DNA from: Blattabacterium cuenoti
GTDB lineage: Bacteria; Bacteroidota; Bacteroidia; Flavobacteriales; Blattabacteriaceae
NCBI RefSeq assembly: GCF_014251955.1
Contig: NZ_CP059203.1
Span: 1 to 64,000 of the forward strand
Reading direction: 5' to 3'
Length of the DNA stretch: 64,000 nt
Shown here: positions 1 through 10,892 of the stretch, piece by piece
Position numbering within the stretch: the stretch's first letter is position 1
Layout of the letters: the number at the start of each line of letters is the position of its first letter
Program-made: the position numbers and the translations under genes
The notes under the pieces: model-generated
Database searches by the model: none
The model's input: the letters and a program-made list of their open reading frames with translations, nothing else
What the model was told of the DNA's origin: nothing

Positions 1-1251
1 ATGGATAATGAAGCTTTAATAGATTCTTTTTCAGATTTTAAATATGAGAAAAATATAGATAGAGTGAATCTCATGGCTATTTTAGAAGAATCCATACGAT
101 GTGTATTGAAAAAAAAATACGATTCTTCTAAAAATTATGATATTATTGTTAATCCAGATCAAGGAGATTTAGAAATTTGGAGAAATCGGATAGTAGTCAA
201 AGATGGTTCTGTGAAAGATATCAATAAAGAAATAGAATTATCTACAGCTCGTAAAATAGAACCAGATTTTGAAATAGGAGAAGAAGTAACGGAAAAAGTT
301 GAACTAAAATCTCTTGGAAGAAGATCTATTTTATCTTTAAGACAAAATTTACTTTCAAAAGTAAATGAATACGATAATACAAATACTTATAAAAAATTCA
401 AAAATAAAATAGGAGAAATTATTAACGTTGAAGTCTATCATATCTTGCCGAGACAGATTATTATGAGAGATGAGGAACAAAACGAAATGGTTCTCCCTAA
501 ACAAGAACAAATTCCAAATGATTTTTTCCGTAAAGGAGATCCTGTTAGAGTTTTGGTAAAACGAGTGGATTGGAAAGATAATAAACCCTTTGCTATTTTG
601 ACTAGAAGAGATGAAACCTTTTTAGAAGAGCTTTTTAAATTAGAAATACCAGAAGTTTCTGAAGGATTAATCACGGTTAAAAAAGTAGCACGAATTCCAG
701 GAGAAAAAGCAAAAGTTGCTGTGGAATCTTATGATGATCGTGTAGATCCTGTAGGGGCTTGTGTTGGAATGAAAGGCTCTAGAATTCATCCTATTGTTAG
801 AGAATTGAAAAATGAAAATATAGATGTAATTAATTATACATCTAATACACAATTATATATCACAAGAGCTTTAAGTCCTGCGAAAGTTTCCATGATGGAA
901 GTTAATGAAAAACACAAATATGTCAATGTATATGTTCAATTTGAAGAAATATCTAAGGCAATTGGAAGGGGAGGACAAAACATCAAATTAGCTAGTCAAT
1001 TAACTGGATATAAAATTCATATATTTAGAGATTTTCCTTATGAAGATGATGTAGAATTGACAGAATTCTCTGATGAAATAGAACCAGAAGTTCTAAAACA
1101 ATTTCATAAAGTGGGGTTAAATACCGCAAAATCCGTTTTAAATTATAGAAATAATGATCTTATCAAACGGACTAATCTTGAAGAAAAAGTTATCAATAAA
1201 GTAGTTTCTATCCTCAAAAAAGAATTTGAAGAAGAATTCAATAATACATAA
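1..1251 (+). CDS. nusA: transcription termination/antitermination factor NusA
   Basis: NusA binds RNA polymerase and nascent RNA and modulates pausing, termination and antitermination. The 416-residue protein starts exactly at base 1 with the N-terminus typical of flavobacterial NusA ([10 protein letters not shown], then a [11 protein letters not shown] segment). An S1-like domain lies around residues 135-205. KH domains follow, with [11 protein letters not shown] near residue 250 and the [15 protein letters not shown] motif near residue 322. It lacks the acidic C-terminal repeats of enteric NusA, as is normal outside the Proteobacteria. infB follows 34 bp downstream, the conserved nusA-infB pairing. 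Any rimP upstream would lie outside the window. Confidence 0.95.
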   Translation: MDNEALIDSFSDFKYEKNIDRVNLMAILEESIRCVLKKKYDSSKNYDIIVNPDQGDLEIWRNRIVVKDGSVKDINKEIELSTARKIEPDFEIGEEVTEKVELKSLGRRSILSLRQNLLSKVNEYDNTNTYKKFKNKIGEIINVEVYHILPRQIIMRDEEQNEMVLPKQEQIPNDFFRKGDPVRVLVKRVDWKDNKPFAILTRRDETFLEELFKLEIPEVSEGLITVKKVARIPGEKAKVAVESYDDRVDPVGACVGMKGSRIHPIVRELKNENIDVINYTSNTQLYITRALSPAKVSMMEVNEKHKYVNVYVQFEEISKAIGRGGQNIKLASQLTGYKIHIFRDFPYEDDVELTEFSDEIEPEVLKQFHKVGLNTAKSVLNYRNNDLIKRTNLEEKVINKVVSILKKEFEEEFNNT

Positions 1252-1285
1252 ATTCTTTTATTTTTGTTCTTATTTTAATTATTAT

Positions 1286-3958
1286 ATGACTGATAAAATC
1301 AGATTAAAAACAGTATTGACGAAATTCAATATTTCCTTACAAAGAGTTGTTAGTTTTTTACAAAGAAAAGGAATCAAAATAGAAAATAATCCTAATGCAA
1401 AAATAGAAGAACAGGTATATAGGTTTCTTGTAAGAGAATTTAAAACTTACAAAGAAATACGAGATGCTTCTGAAAAAGCTTTTTTGCAAAAAAGAATAGA
1501 AAAAGAAAAAATAAAAAAAGAGGTGCTTAAATCTAAAAATATTTTTTCTGATACTCAGCAAATTATTCGTGCAAAATCGGAAAAACTAATTAGTTTTAAG
1601 AAGATCGGGAAAATAGATATTGATACATTAGAAAAAAAATATGGAACATATAAAAAAGAAAAAAAAAATAGAAAATCTTTTGAAGAAAAAAAAATTGAGA
1701 AATTTATTCCACAACAGAATAAAAATAACAACAAACCTGAACATATAGATACTATCTATCAAAAACTAGATGGGGTTATGTTAACAGGAGATAGAATTGA
1801 TCTATCTCAATTTGAAAAAAAAAGAACCAAACAAGAAAATCACATTAAAAAAAAACGTAAAAGAATTAAAAAAGAAATAATTATTGAAGAAATAAAAAAT
1901 ATTCCTGTTAGTAGTAGAAAAAAACAGGAAAGAAGAAATGTTTTTAAAAATTCTTCTTATGATAAAAAAATGGATAAAAAAAATAAAAAAACTTATCAAA
2001 AATATGGAATAACAGACGAACAAATTGAGAAGCAGATTAAAGAAACTTTAGAAAAACTTTCCTCAAAAGGAATTAAATCAAAAGCTTCAAAAATTAGAAA
2101 AGAAAAACGTCAGTACAAAAAAGAGAAAAGAATTCTTCAGAATGAGAAAATAGAAAATGAAAAACAAGAAAAAATTCTTAAAATAGCTGAATTTACAACT
2201 GTAAATGAATTAGCGTCTATGATGAGTATAAACGCAACAGATGTTATTGTTTCTTGTATGTCATTGGGAATTATGGTCACTATGAATCAAAGATTGGACG
2301 CAGAAATCTTAACTCTTGTTGCTGATGAATTTGGATATAATGTAGAATTTGTAGGATTAGATTTAGAAGAAGCTGTTCAAGGAGATCATGATTTAGAAGA
2401 AAATTTAAAATCTAGACCCCCCATCATTACTGTCATGGGTCATGTGGATCATGGAAAAACATCTTTATTAGATTATATTAGAAAGACTAATGTCCTTGCT
2501 GGAGAAGCTGGAGGGATCACTCAACATATAGCCGCTTATAGTGTAGAATTATCGAATAATCAAAAAAGCATTACTTTTTTGGATACACCAGGACATGAAG
2601 CTTTTACTGCTATGAGAGCAAGAGGGGCACAAATTACAGATATAGCAATTATAGTTATATCTGCAGATGATCAAGTCATGCCTCAAACTAAAGAAGCTAT
2701 TAGCCATGCTCAAGCAGCAAATGTTCCTATTATTTTTGTATTCAATAAAATTGATAAACCTAATGCAAAACCTGATAAAATTAAAGAACAATTGGCTAAT
2801 TTAAATTTTCTAGTAGAAGAATGGGGAGGAAAATATCCTTCTCAAGAAATTTCAGCAAAATTAGGAACTGGAGTAGATAAACTATTAGAAAAGGTTCTTT
2901 TAGTCTCCGAACTATTAGATTTAAAAGCAAACCCCAATAAACCTGCTACAGGAACTGTTATAGAAGCTTCTTTGGATAAAGGAAGAGGATATATAACCAC
3001 CTTGCTTCTACAAGGTGGAACATTAAAAGTAGGTGATTATGTTTTAGCAGGAAGTCATCATGGAAAAGTGAAAAATATTTTAGATGAACGTGGAAAATCC
3101 ATTGCATATTCAGGACCATCGAAACCTATCACAATTCTAGGATTAAATGGAGCTCCTACTGCTGGAGATAAATTTAAAGTATTTAAAGATGAAAAAGAAG
3201 CAAAACAACTTGCTTCTAGAAGAGAACAATTACAAAGAGAACAAAATATAAGAGCTCAAAAACATTTAACTTTAGATGAAATAGGGAGACGTATAGCTCT
3301 AGGAGACTTTAAAGAATTAAAAATCATTCTTAAAGGAGATGTTGATGGCTCGGTAGAAGCTCTTGCAGATTCTCTAGAAAAATTATCTATAAATAGGATT
3401 ATGATTAATATTATATATAAAAGTGTTGGTCAAATCACAGAATCTGATGTTTTATTAGCAAGCGCTTCAGATGCTATTATAATAGGATTTAATGTTAGAC
3501 CCAATATTGGAGCTAAACAGATTGCAAAAAAAGAAGATATAGAAATACGGACTTATTCAATTATATACGACGTCATTAATGATATTCAAGAAGCCATGGA
3601 GGGAATGTTATCTCCAGAAATCAGAGAAAAAATATTAGGAAACGCAGAAATAAGAGAAATTTTTAAAATTACAAAAACAGGAACTATAGCTGGATGCATG
3701 GTAGTAGAAGGAAAATTATTACGTCAAGCAAAAGTAAGACTAATTCGAGAAGGAATTGTCATTCACAATGGTGGTGTTTTTACTTCTCTAAAACGCTTTA
3801 AAGAAGATGTCAAAGAAGTTTCTAAGGGATATGAATGCGGATTGGGAATAAAAGATTATCATCATCTAAAATATGGAGATATTGTAGAAGTTTACGAAGA
3901 ATTATTTACTACTGCAAAGAGGACTTTTACTTCAGATAAAGATAATAAAAAAAAATAA
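1286..3958 (+). CDS. infB: translation initiation factor IF-2
   Basis: IF-2 is the GTPase that places initiator tRNA on the ribosome. I chose the ATG at 1286 (890 residues) because a longer frame from 1226 overlaps nusA and adds only a non-family leader. The N-terminal third is a long, very lysine-rich low-complexity region. A conserved IF2 N-domain precedes the G domain, which has GHVDHGKT at about residues 385-392, DTPGHEAF from about 433 and NKID at about 487-490. Domains II-IV follow to the C-terminus. The lysine-rich expansion reflects A-rich codon pressure in a poorly conserved region. It lies directly downstream of nusA, probably in the same operon. Confidence 0.95.
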   Translation: MTDKIRLKTVLTKFNISLQRVVSFLQRKGIKIENNPNAKIEEQVYRFLVREFKTYKEIRDASEKAFLQKRIEKEKIKKEVLKSKNIFSDTQQIIRAKSEKLISFKKIGKIDIDTLEKKYGTYKKEKKNRKSFEEKKIEKFIPQQNKNNNKPEHIDTIYQKLDGVMLTGDRIDLSQFEKKRTKQENHIKKKRKRIKKEIIIEEIKNIPVSSRKKQERRNVFKNSSYDKKMDKKNKKTYQKYGITDEQIEKQIKETLEKLSSKGIKSKASKIRKEKRQYKKEKRILQNEKIENEKQEKILKIAEFTTVNELASMMSINATDVIVSCMSLGIMVTMNQRLDAEILTLVADEFGYNVEFVGLDLEEAVQGDHDLEENLKSRPPIITVMGHVDHGKTSLLDYIRKTNVLAGEAGGITQHIAAYSVELSNNQKSITFLDTPGHEAFTAMRARGAQITDIAIIVISADDQVMPQTKEAISHAQAANVPIIFVFNKIDKPNAKPDKIKEQLANLNFLVEEWGGKYPSQEISAKLGTGVDKLLEKVLLVSELLDLKANPNKPATGTVIEASLDKGRGYITTLLLQGGTLKVGDYVLAGSHHGKVKNILDERGKSIAYSGPSKPITILGLNGAPTAGDKFKVFKDEKEAKQLASRREQLQREQNIRAQKHLTLDEIGRRIALGDFKELKIILKGDVDGSVEALADSLEKLSINRIMINIIYKSVGQITESDVLLASASDAIIIGFNVRPNIGAKQIAKKEDIEIRTYSIIYDVINDIQEAMEGMLSPEIREKILGNAEIREIFKITKTGTIAGCMVVEGKLLRQAKVRLIREGIVIHNGGVFTSLKRFKEDVKEVSKGYECGLGIKDYHHLKYGDIVEVYEELFTTAKRTFTSDKDNKKK

Positions 3959-3976
3959 GTTAATATCATCAAGTGG

Positions 3977-5737
3977 ATGGATGATGAATCAATCACAATC
4001 AATAAATCAATAATGTATTCTCATCAACTACTATATAGAACACATAATTGTGGAGAACTTTGTAAAAAAGATATTGGAAAAGAAGTGGTTTTATCTGGAT
4101 GGATTCAAAAATTAAGAAATCTAGGATCCTTAACTTTTATAGATATTAGAGATTACTTTGGAATAACACAACTTATTTTTTCAAAAAAAAGAAAAAAAAA
4201 TACTGAATCTGAATTGGGAAAGGAATTTATCATTAAAGTTCGTGGAAAAGTAGTAGAAAGAGTCTCTAAAAATTATAAAATTCCTACAGGAGAAATAGAA
4301 GTTCTAGTCTCTCAAATTGAAGTATTGAATTCATCTATATCTACTCCTTTCCTTATAGAAGATCAGACAGATGGAGATGAAAAATCTCGTATGAAATACA
4401 GATATCTGGATATACGAAGAAATCCAATAAAGAATAATTTGAAACTTCGTCATAATATTTCTTTAGAAATACGAAATTTTCTTTCTCAAAATGGATTTTT
4501 AGAAATAGAAACCCCTGTATTAATTAATCATACTCCTGAAGGAGCTAGAAGTTTTGTAGTTCCATCTAGAATACATTCTGGAAAATTTTATTCTTTGCCT
4601 CAATCTCCTCAACTATTTAAACAATTATTGATGATTGGTGGAATTGATAAATATTTTCAAATTGTAAAATGTTTCCGAGATGAAGATGCTCGTTCTGATC
4701 GTCAAATAGAATTTACACAAATAGATTGCGAAATGGGTTTTGTCTGTGTCAGTGATGTATTGATTTTTTTTGAAAATTTTATAAAACATATATTTCAAAA
4801 AATAAAAAATATTCAATTAGAAACTTTCACACGGATTACCTATTCTGATGCAATTAGAATGTATGGAACAGATAAACCTGATTTACGTTTTGGAATGAAA
4901 TTTGTGGAGTTGAATGATTTAGTTAGAAAAAAAGAAATTGAATTTTTTCAAAAACAAGAACTAACAATGGGAATAACTGTTCCAAAATGTAGTTATTATA
5001 CATGTAACCAAATCAATTTAATGATTGAATGGATGAAAAAACAACCAAAGATAGGAATTGAAGATATTTTTTGGTTGAAATATTTTCCAGATAAAACATT
5101 GCTCTCTCCAATGAGTAAATTTATGAAAAATGAAGATATAATCACGTTCGTAAAACATTTTAAAGCAAACCCTGGAGATTTATTGTTCATTTTTTACGGA
5201 AAAAAAACAAGAAATCAACTCAGACAATTACGTTTAGTAGAAATGGCCCATCGTTTAAATCTAAAAAAAACTAAAGAATTTAAACCTTTATGGGTTACAG
5301 ATTTTCCTCTTTTAGAATGGAATGAGGAAATTCAAAGATATAAACCCTTTCACCATCCTTTTACTAATCCCAAAGAAGAAGATCTTCCCTTTCTAGAAAA
5401 GTATCCGGAAAATATTCGTTCACAATCTTATGATTTGATCATTAATGGAGTTGAAATTGGAGGAGGATCTATACGTATTCATAATAAAAATATTCAAAAT
5501 TTAATTTTGAAACATTTAGGATTATCCAAACAAGAAATCCAATCTAAATTTGGTTTTTTCATCAAAGCTTTTGAATATGGAGTTCCGCCTCATGGTGGAA
5601 TTGCTTTTGGATTAGATAGATTAATCGCTATTTTAGAGGGAAAAGAAAATATAAAAGAATTTATTGCATTTCCAAAAAATAATTCTGGAAAAGATATAAT
5701 GATCAATGCTCCATCTTTTTTGGAAATGAAAAAATGA
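3977..5737 (+). CDS. aspS: aspartate--tRNA ligase
   Basis: Class II aminoacyl-tRNA synthetase that charges tRNA-Asp. The N-terminal OB-fold anticodon domain includes SGWIQKLRNLG. Class II motif 2 is visible as FRDEDARSDRQIEF, and motif 3 as GIAFGLDRLIAIL near the C-terminus. The length of 586 residues matches bacterial-type AspRS with its inserted GAD domain. The first ATG is at 3977, but the in-frame ATG at 4013 gives a start closer to the family (a few residues before YRTHNCGEL) and may be the real one. It is 18 bp after infB and on the same strand. Confidence 0.94.
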   Translation: MDDESITINKSIMYSHQLLYRTHNCGELCKKDIGKEVVLSGWIQKLRNLGSLTFIDIRDYFGITQLIFSKKRKKNTESELGKEFIIKVRGKVVERVSKNYKIPTGEIEVLVSQIEVLNSSISTPFLIEDQTDGDEKSRMKYRYLDIRRNPIKNNLKLRHNISLEIRNFLSQNGFLEIETPVLINHTPEGARSFVVPSRIHSGKFYSLPQSPQLFKQLLMIGGIDKYFQIVKCFRDEDARSDRQIEFTQIDCEMGFVCVSDVLIFFENFIKHIFQKIKNIQLETFTRITYSDAIRMYGTDKPDLRFGMKFVELNDLVRKKEIEFFQKQELTMGITVPKCSYYTCNQINLMIEWMKKQPKIGIEDIFWLKYFPDKTLLSPMSKFMKNEDIITFVKHFKANPGDLLFIFYGKKTRNQLRQLRLVEMAHRLNLKKTKEFKPLWVTDFPLLEWNEEIQRYKPFHHPFTNPKEEDLPFLEKYPENIRSQSYDLIINGVEIGGGSIRIHNKNIQNLILKHLGLSKQEIQSKFGFFIKAFEYGVPPHGGIAFGLDRLIAILEGKENIKEFIAFPKNNSGKDIMINAPSFLEMKK

Positions 5738-5757
5738 AAAGAATTATACTACTTTAC

Positions 5758-6252
5758 TTATAATAATTTATTCTTCTTATATCGTATAGAAGATTCTTCA
5801 TAAACAAAAATAGCTTTCTTTTGATCTTTCCAATCTCCTATGATTACTTTTTTACCCTCTAAATCTTTGTATACCATAAAGAAATGTTCTATTTCTTTTT
5901 TCACATGAAAAGAAATTTCATCAATGCTATTAATGGGATTATAATTTGGATCTTCTGTAGGTACGCAAATAATTTTTTCATCTTCTCCTTTTTCATCAGT
6001 CATAAAAAAAATACCAATAGGTTTAACTCTAATTAAACAACCTGGAATTGTTGGTTCTGTTAAAAATACCAATACATCCAATGGATCTCCATCCTTTGAA
6101 AGAGTTTTTGGAATAAATCCATAATCTGTAGGATAACTCATAGAAGAATGTAAAACTCTATCTAAACGAATTAAATTATTTTTTTTATCAAATTCATATT
6201 TATTTCTACTTCCTTTAGGAATCTCAATGAATACATCAAAGTTTACTTCCAT
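5758..6252 (-). CDS. ppa: inorganic pyrophosphatase
   Basis: Family I soluble pyrophosphatase, which hydrolyses PPi to two phosphates and so drives biosynthetic reactions. The 164-residue protein has the family opening FIEIPKGSRNKYEFD, the YPTDYGFIP segment, and the metal-binding signature DGDPLDVLV with its three aspartates. The length is close to normal bacterial Ppa (about 170-180). It is convergent with aspS, with a 20-bp gap. The E2 gene upstream on the same strand is 15 bp away, so the two may be cotranscribed. Confidence 0.95.
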   Translation of the reverse strand: MEVNFDVFIEIPKGSRNKYEFDKKNNLIRLDRVLHSSMSYPTDYGFIPKTLSKDGDPLDVLVFLTEPTIPGCLIRVKPIGIFFMTDEKGEDEKIICVPTEDPNYNPINSIDEISFHVKKEIEHFFMVYKDLEGKKVIIGDWKDQKKAIFVYEESSIRYKKNKLL

Positions 6253-6267
6253 ATATATTTTTTTGAA

Positions 6268-7422
6268 TTATATTTTTGTGTAACAATTAAATTTTTCTAA
6301 ATATAAGGCAACTTTTTTAGCAAATCCTCCTCCTAGAACTCCATCTATTACACGATGATCATAAGAATGTGATAAATAAATTTTATGTCTAATTCCAATA
6401 AAATCTCCTTTCGGAGTTTCAATTATGGAAAGTTTTTTTTGTATTACTCCTATCGCCAGGATAGCTACTTGTGGCTGATGAATAATAGGAGTTCCAAATA
6501 AATTCCCAAAACTACCAATATTGCTAATTGTATAGGTACCTCCTTGTGTTTCTTCAGGTTTTAATCGATTCGATTTAGCTCTTTTTATTAAATCATTAAT
6601 AATTTTTATTAATCCTCTCAAACTATAGGAATCTGCATGTTTGATCACAGGAACTATTAAATTACCATCAGGTAATGCGGTAGCCAATCCTATATGAATA
6701 TTTTTTTTTTTTCTAATATTAGTTCCATTCACAGAAATATTGATCATTGGAAGATCTTTTATAGCTTTAACTACACATTCTACAAATACAGACATTAAAG
6801 TCAATTTTTCTCCCGTATTTTTTTGAAAAGTATCTTTCATTTTTTCTCTCCATTTAACAATGTTTGTAACATCTGCTTCAACAAAAGAAGTAACATGTGC
6901 AGATATGTTTTTACTTTCTATCATATGTGATGCGGTCATTTTACGCATTCTATCCATTTCTATAATTTCCTCACTATTATTATGATATGAAAATGAAAGA
7001 TTGTAAGGAGAAATGATTTTATTTTTAATATTTTGAATATATTTCAATATATCTTTTTTGGTAACACGTCCTTTGTCTCCAGTTCCTTCTATAGTTTCTA
7101 ATTCATAGAAACTAATTCCTTCCCGATGAGCTATAGAACGGACAAGAGGGGAATAGAATCTTTTTTTTAATGATTCTTTTTCTTTTGTTTCTAAAATAGC
7201 TATAGCGGTTCCTACTTTAACCACTTCATTTGGAGAAAATAATTTTCTTTTCAATATTCCATTTACAGGAGAAGAAATTTCAGAATCTATTTTATCCGTA
7301 GCTATCTCTACTAAGAGATCTTCTTTTTTTATAGAATCTCCTTCGTTTTTTAACCAACGAATGATAGTAGCCTCCGCTATACTTTCACCCATGGCTGGAA
7401 GGGTCAAATTATATTCGGACAT
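6268..7422 (-). CDS. 2-oxo-acid dehydrogenase E2 (dihydrolipoyl acyltransferase)
   Basis: E2 core of a 2-oxo-acid dehydrogenase complex; it moves an acyl group from lipoyl-lysine to CoA. The lipoyl domain is at residues 1-80 with the modified lysine in ATDKID (K44). A peripheral subunit-binding domain lies at about 91-127 (YSPLVRSIAHREG...GRVTKKDIL). The catalytic domain ends with the HRVIDG motif. The sequence resembles the flavobacterial branched-chain/generic E2 (DSEI after the lipoyl lysine, EIIEMDRMRKM) more than the SucB encoded later in the window. Whether the substrate is pyruvate or branched-chain oxo acids cannot be decided here, because no E1 gene is adjacent. Confidence 0.88.
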   Translation of the reverse strand: MSEYNLTLPAMGESIAEATIIRWLKNEGDSIKKEDLLVEIATDKIDSEISSPVNGILKRKLFSPNEVVKVGTAIAILETKEKESLKKRFYSPLVRSIAHREGISFYELETIEGTGDKGRVTKKDILKYIQNIKNKIISPYNLSFSYHNNSEEIIEMDRMRKMTASHMIESKNISAHVTSFVEADVTNIVKWREKMKDTFQKNTGEKLTLMSVFVECVVKAIKDLPMINISVNGTNIRKKKNIHIGLATALPDGNLIVPVIKHADSYSLRGLIKIINDLIKRAKSNRLKPEETQGGTYTISNIGSFGNLFGTPIIHQPQVAILAIGVIQKKLSIIETPKGDFIGIRHKIYLSHSYDHRVIDGVLGGGFAKKVALYLEKFNCYTKI

Positions 7423-7516
7423 CTAAATTTTTTATCGTTTTATATTATATTATTTTTGTTTCTATGTAAAAAAGAAAAAACTAATAAAACCAAAAATAAT
7501 AAATTCATTTTAAAAA

Positions 7517-9085
7517 ATGAAAATTCTTTCGTTGAATCAAATTAAAAAAGCGGATCAATATTGTATTGATTACGAAGATATTTCTTCTGTAGAATTAATG
7601 GAAAGGGCCGCAAAAAGTTGTTTTAATTGGATGATTAAACATTATCATCATAAACTTATTAGAAAAATACCATTTATCATATTAGTAGGAAATGGAAAAA
7701 ATGGAGGAGATGGACTTTCCTTATCTAAAATGTTACATTTACATGGGGTTATGGTTACGATATATATCGTAAATATTTCTAATCATTTTTCAAAAGAATT
7801 TATAATTAATAAAAATAAAATATTAAAATATGGAATAGAATTGAATACAATCAATGAAGGAGAAAAATTTCCATCGTTTAATAATAAAAACAGCAAACTT
7901 ATTGATGCGGTTTTTGGAATAGGATTAAACCGTTCTATTAAAGAATATTGGAAATCTTTTTTTCATTATATAAATAATCAAAAATTTTCATCTGTTATTT
8001 CTATAGATATTCCTTCTGGACTTTTTATGGAAAAAAATCATGATGATTTTGAAGAAATTATTATAAAAGCGACTCATACATTAACCTTTCAAGTTCCAAA
8101 ACTTCCTTTTTTTTTACCAGATTATGCAAATTATGTTGGAGAATGGCATTTGTTAAATGTTGGATGGAAAAAAAAATATACAAATAATATGCATGTTAAA
8201 AATTTTTATATTGATGACACAGACGTCCGTTTCATTTATAAGAAAAGAAAAAAATTTTCACATAAAGGAAATTATGGACATGGAGTTATTATAGGAGGAA
8301 GTTATGGAATGATTGGATCCATTTTTCTTTCTGCAAAAGCAAGTTTTCGAATTGGAATAGGAAAATTAAGTGTATATGTCCCACGTTGCGGAAATCAAAT
8401 TATACAAACTATTCTTCCAGAAGCGATTGTAAAAACAGATATGCAAGAAAACTTAATCGGGACGATTCCCAATAGTTTTTTCACTACTACTAAGAAACAT
8501 GCTGCAATAGGAATAGGAATGGGAATGGGAAAACACCCCATGACTGGATATGCATTAGAATCTTTTCTTTTAAGATTAAAAAATAAAAATAAAAAAATTC
8601 CTATGGTGATAGATGCAGATGCTATCAACATTCTATCTGGTCAATCAAACATCCTGAATCTTCTAGAAAAAGAAACTATTCTTACTCCACATCAAAAAGA
8701 ATTTGATAGATTATGTGGACCATGGAAAAATGATTATCAAAAATTATATTTATTAAAAAAATTTTCTAAAAAATATAACCTTTTCCTTGTATTAAAAGGA
8801 GCACATACTGTTATTTCTACACCTCATGGGGATCTTTATTTTAATAGTACTGGAAATCCAGGAATGGCTACAGCTGGGAGTGGAGATGTACTTACAGGAA
8901 TTATTACAGGATTATTAGCTCAAGGATATTCTCCAAAAGATGCTTGTATCATGGGAGTTTATTTACATGGTTTAGCTGGAGATATTGCATCAAAAGAATT
9001 AAATGAAGAATCTATAATGGCCATGGACATTATAAATTATATAGGAAAAGCTTATCAAAAAATAAAAAATCATAACATGATATAA
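7517..9085 (+). CDS. nnrD: bifunctional NAD(P)H-hydrate epimerase / ADP-dependent dehydratase
   Basis: Repairs hydrated, inactive NADH and NADPH. The N-terminal YjeF-type epimerase domain (residues about 1-220) carries VGNGKNGGDGL, DAVFGIGLNR and IDIPSG. The C-terminal ribokinase-like dehydratase (about 230-515) carries GNYGHGVIIGGS, VIDADAIN, LTPHQKEF, LKGAHT and NPGMATAGSGDVLTGI. The length of 522 residues equals the usual fused enzyme, so both halves are intact. It is divergent from the E2 gene and convergent with lnt. Keeping a metabolite-repair enzyme in a reduced genome fits an actively respiring symbiont. Confidence 0.93.
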   Translation: MKILSLNQIKKADQYCIDYEDISSVELMERAAKSCFNWMIKHYHHKLIRKIPFIILVGNGKNGGDGLSLSKMLHLHGVMVTIYIVNISNHFSKEFIINKNKILKYGIELNTINEGEKFPSFNNKNSKLIDAVFGIGLNRSIKEYWKSFFHYINNQKFSSVISIDIPSGLFMEKNHDDFEEIIIKATHTLTFQVPKLPFFLPDYANYVGEWHLLNVGWKKKYTNNMHVKNFYIDDTDVRFIYKKRKKFSHKGNYGHGVIIGGSYGMIGSIFLSAKASFRIGIGKLSVYVPRCGNQIIQTILPEAIVKTDMQENLIGTIPNSFFTTTKKHAAIGIGMGMGKHPMTGYALESFLLRLKNKNKKIPMVIDADAINILSGQSNILNLLEKETILTPHQKEFDRLCGPWKNDYQKLYLLKKFSKKYNLFLVLKGAHTVISTPHGDLYFNSTGNPGMATAGSGDVLTGIITGLLAQGYSPKDACIMGVYLHGLAGDIASKELNEESIMAMDIINYIGKAYQKIKNHNMI

Positions 9086-9096
9086 TATTATAATTC

Positions 9097-9125
9097 ATTC
9101 ATTATAATGAATAAATCTTTTTTTT
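9097..9125 (+). terminator. candidate terminator between nnrD and lnt
   Basis: A 16-nt perfect palindrome (attcattataatgaat, 9097-9112) is followed by aaatc and a run of eight T (9118-9125), in the short spacer between the convergent stops of nnrD and lnt. The position and T-run fit an intrinsic terminator for nnrD. The stem is A+T only and has no loop bases beyond the palindrome itself, so it would be weak. Confidence 0.35.
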
Positions 9126-9129
9126 ATAA

Positions 9130-10821
9130 TTATTTATTATTTATTTTATACATACGACGATATATTACTGTATATATGAAAATTATTATGGATAGAAAAA
9201 AACTGATTTTAGATATATAATCTCCATACTTGATATAGAAAGTTTTTTTTTTATTTATGAAAATTTTATTTGATAAAACTCCTTCTATTCCGTACGGAAT
9301 AGAAGAAATGATTTCTCCTTTTTCGTTAATAAAACAAGACACTCCTGTATTTGCAGATCTTGCAATATATTTTCTATTTTCAATAGCCCTAAGACGTGCA
9401 TAATATAAATGTTGCTGATATCCTTGTGATCTCCCCCACCATCCATCATTAGTAATAATAGCCATAAATTCTGCATTTTTTTTAAAAAATTTAGATACAT
9501 ATTCTCCAAATACAGATTCATAACAAATAATAGGAGCTACCTTGACTTCTAAAAAAGGATGTAGAAATATAGTAATAGGATCATCTTGTTTTCCATGTTC
9601 CATTACCGATCCTCCAAAATTAAGTAAAATGTTACCCAATATAGGAAAAAGAATTCTTTTATAAGGAAAAGTTTCTACAGCTGGGACTAGTTTAGATTTA
9701 TGATGAATTTCAATCTTATCATCAGAAGATATTTGTATTATAGAATTAAATATATCAATCCATAGGATATCGTTTTCATTTTTAAAAAAAATTGGAGTAG
9801 AAGTTTTACTAAAATCTTTTTTTTTATAAAAATCGAATAATTCTATTCCTGTAATAAATACGGTTTTTGGAGAAATTTTTTTTAGATGATTTCTAAATAT
9901 TGATATGATGGTGTTTCCCCCTATATTTTTCATATAAATTTTGCGACCATTTCCTGGAAATATTGTTTCAGGGGCTATAATAAAAGTATTTTTTCCAATT
10001 TTCTTATCTATTAATTTTTTCAATAAAGAAATCAATTTTTTCGTTGAAGTTTTATATTTTTGATGATATGGATGAATATTAGGTTGCAAAATTAAAACGT
10101 CAACAATTCCATCCTTTTTTTCTTCACATTTTAAGTATATATAATTTGAAATCAAAATGAGGAAAAAAATTTTTCCTATATTGAGAAATATATTTTTGTA
10201 CAGAGAAAGTACGTTTTTATTCTTTTGATATTTTATAATAGAATTAATCAAACCTATGTTAACTATCCATATCCATGCCGTTCCTCCCAAAGAACCAGTA
10301 TATTCATACCATTGAATCCATTCAATATGATTAGAAAATCCATTTCCTAAATTTAACCATGGCCAAGATAATTCCCATTCTAAATGCATTTTTTCAAATG
10401 AGATCCATGTACAAACTAAAAATACATATCCTATTTTTTTACTTTCTACATGTTTTTTTATCCATGAGTAAAACGTAAATACAATTGACATAAAAGAAGC
10501 ATTAAGTAGAACAGGAATTAAGTAGGCTTCTATTGCAAAACTTCCATCCGGTCTTTTTGCATAAGATAACCACCATGTAGATATAGCATTCCATGTGAAA
10601 AAAGTAAAAAAAGACAATAAAAATATTATCAATACAATCTTTTTTTCTGAAAAAGAATGATTTAAATGTTCTTCTGCATATAGTAGAGGAATAAAAGCTA
10701 TAAATAAATATAAAGGATTTCCGTAAGTAGGCCATCCCAATCCTAATAAAATTCCAGAAAGAAGACTGCAGAAAAAAAATTCAATTTTATCGTGTTGGAT
10801 GAATCCTGATTTACAATACAA
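9130..10821 (-). CDS. lnt: apolipoprotein N-acyltransferase
   Basis: Inner-membrane enzyme that adds the third acyl chain to the N-terminal cysteine of lipoproteins. The N-terminal half (about residues 15-230) is a series of hydrophobic segments. The C-terminal half is a nitrilase-fold domain with the expected triad positions: glutamate in IIAPETIFPG, lysine in HHKSKLVPAVE and cysteine in IICYESVFG. The 563-residue length is slightly above E. coli Lnt and normal for Bacteroidetes. A final transmembrane segment lies at the C-terminus. It implies that mature triacylated lipoproteins are still made, which agrees with the LolD-like ATPase at 58.8-59.5 kb. Confidence 0.93.
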   Translation of the reverse strand: MYCKSGFIQHDKIEFFFCSLLSGILLGLGWPTYGNPLYLFIAFIPLLYAEEHLNHSFSEKKIVLIIFLLSFFTFFTWNAISTWWLSYAKRPDGSFAIEAYLIPVLLNASFMSIVFTFYSWIKKHVESKKIGYVFLVCTWISFEKMHLEWELSWPWLNLGNGFSNHIEWIQWYEYTGSLGGTAWIWIVNIGLINSIIKYQKNKNVLSLYKNIFLNIGKIFFLILISNYIYLKCEEKKDGIVDVLILQPNIHPYHQKYKTSTKKLISLLKKLIDKKIGKNTFIIAPETIFPGNGRKIYMKNIGGNTIISIFRNHLKKISPKTVFITGIELFDFYKKKDFSKTSTPIFFKNENDILWIDIFNSIIQISSDDKIEIHHKSKLVPAVETFPYKRILFPILGNILLNFGGSVMEHGKQDDPITIFLHPFLEVKVAPIICYESVFGEYVSKFFKKNAEFMAIITNDGWWGRSQGYQQHLYYARLRAIENRKYIARSANTGVSCFINEKGEIISSIPYGIEGVLSNKIFINKKKTFYIKYGDYISKISFFLSIIIFIYTVIYRRMYKINNK

Positions 10822-10892
10822 TTAAAAAAAATTACTAGATTGAATTTTCAGTTTTTTTCTCTTTCTCTATTTTTCATTCAACATTTTAATTG

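Noticed and set aside
8395..8631. Minus-strand frame inside nnrD with PIPIPIP repeats
   Set aside because: Shadow of the GIGMGMG-coding segment of the dehydratase domain on the opposite strand.
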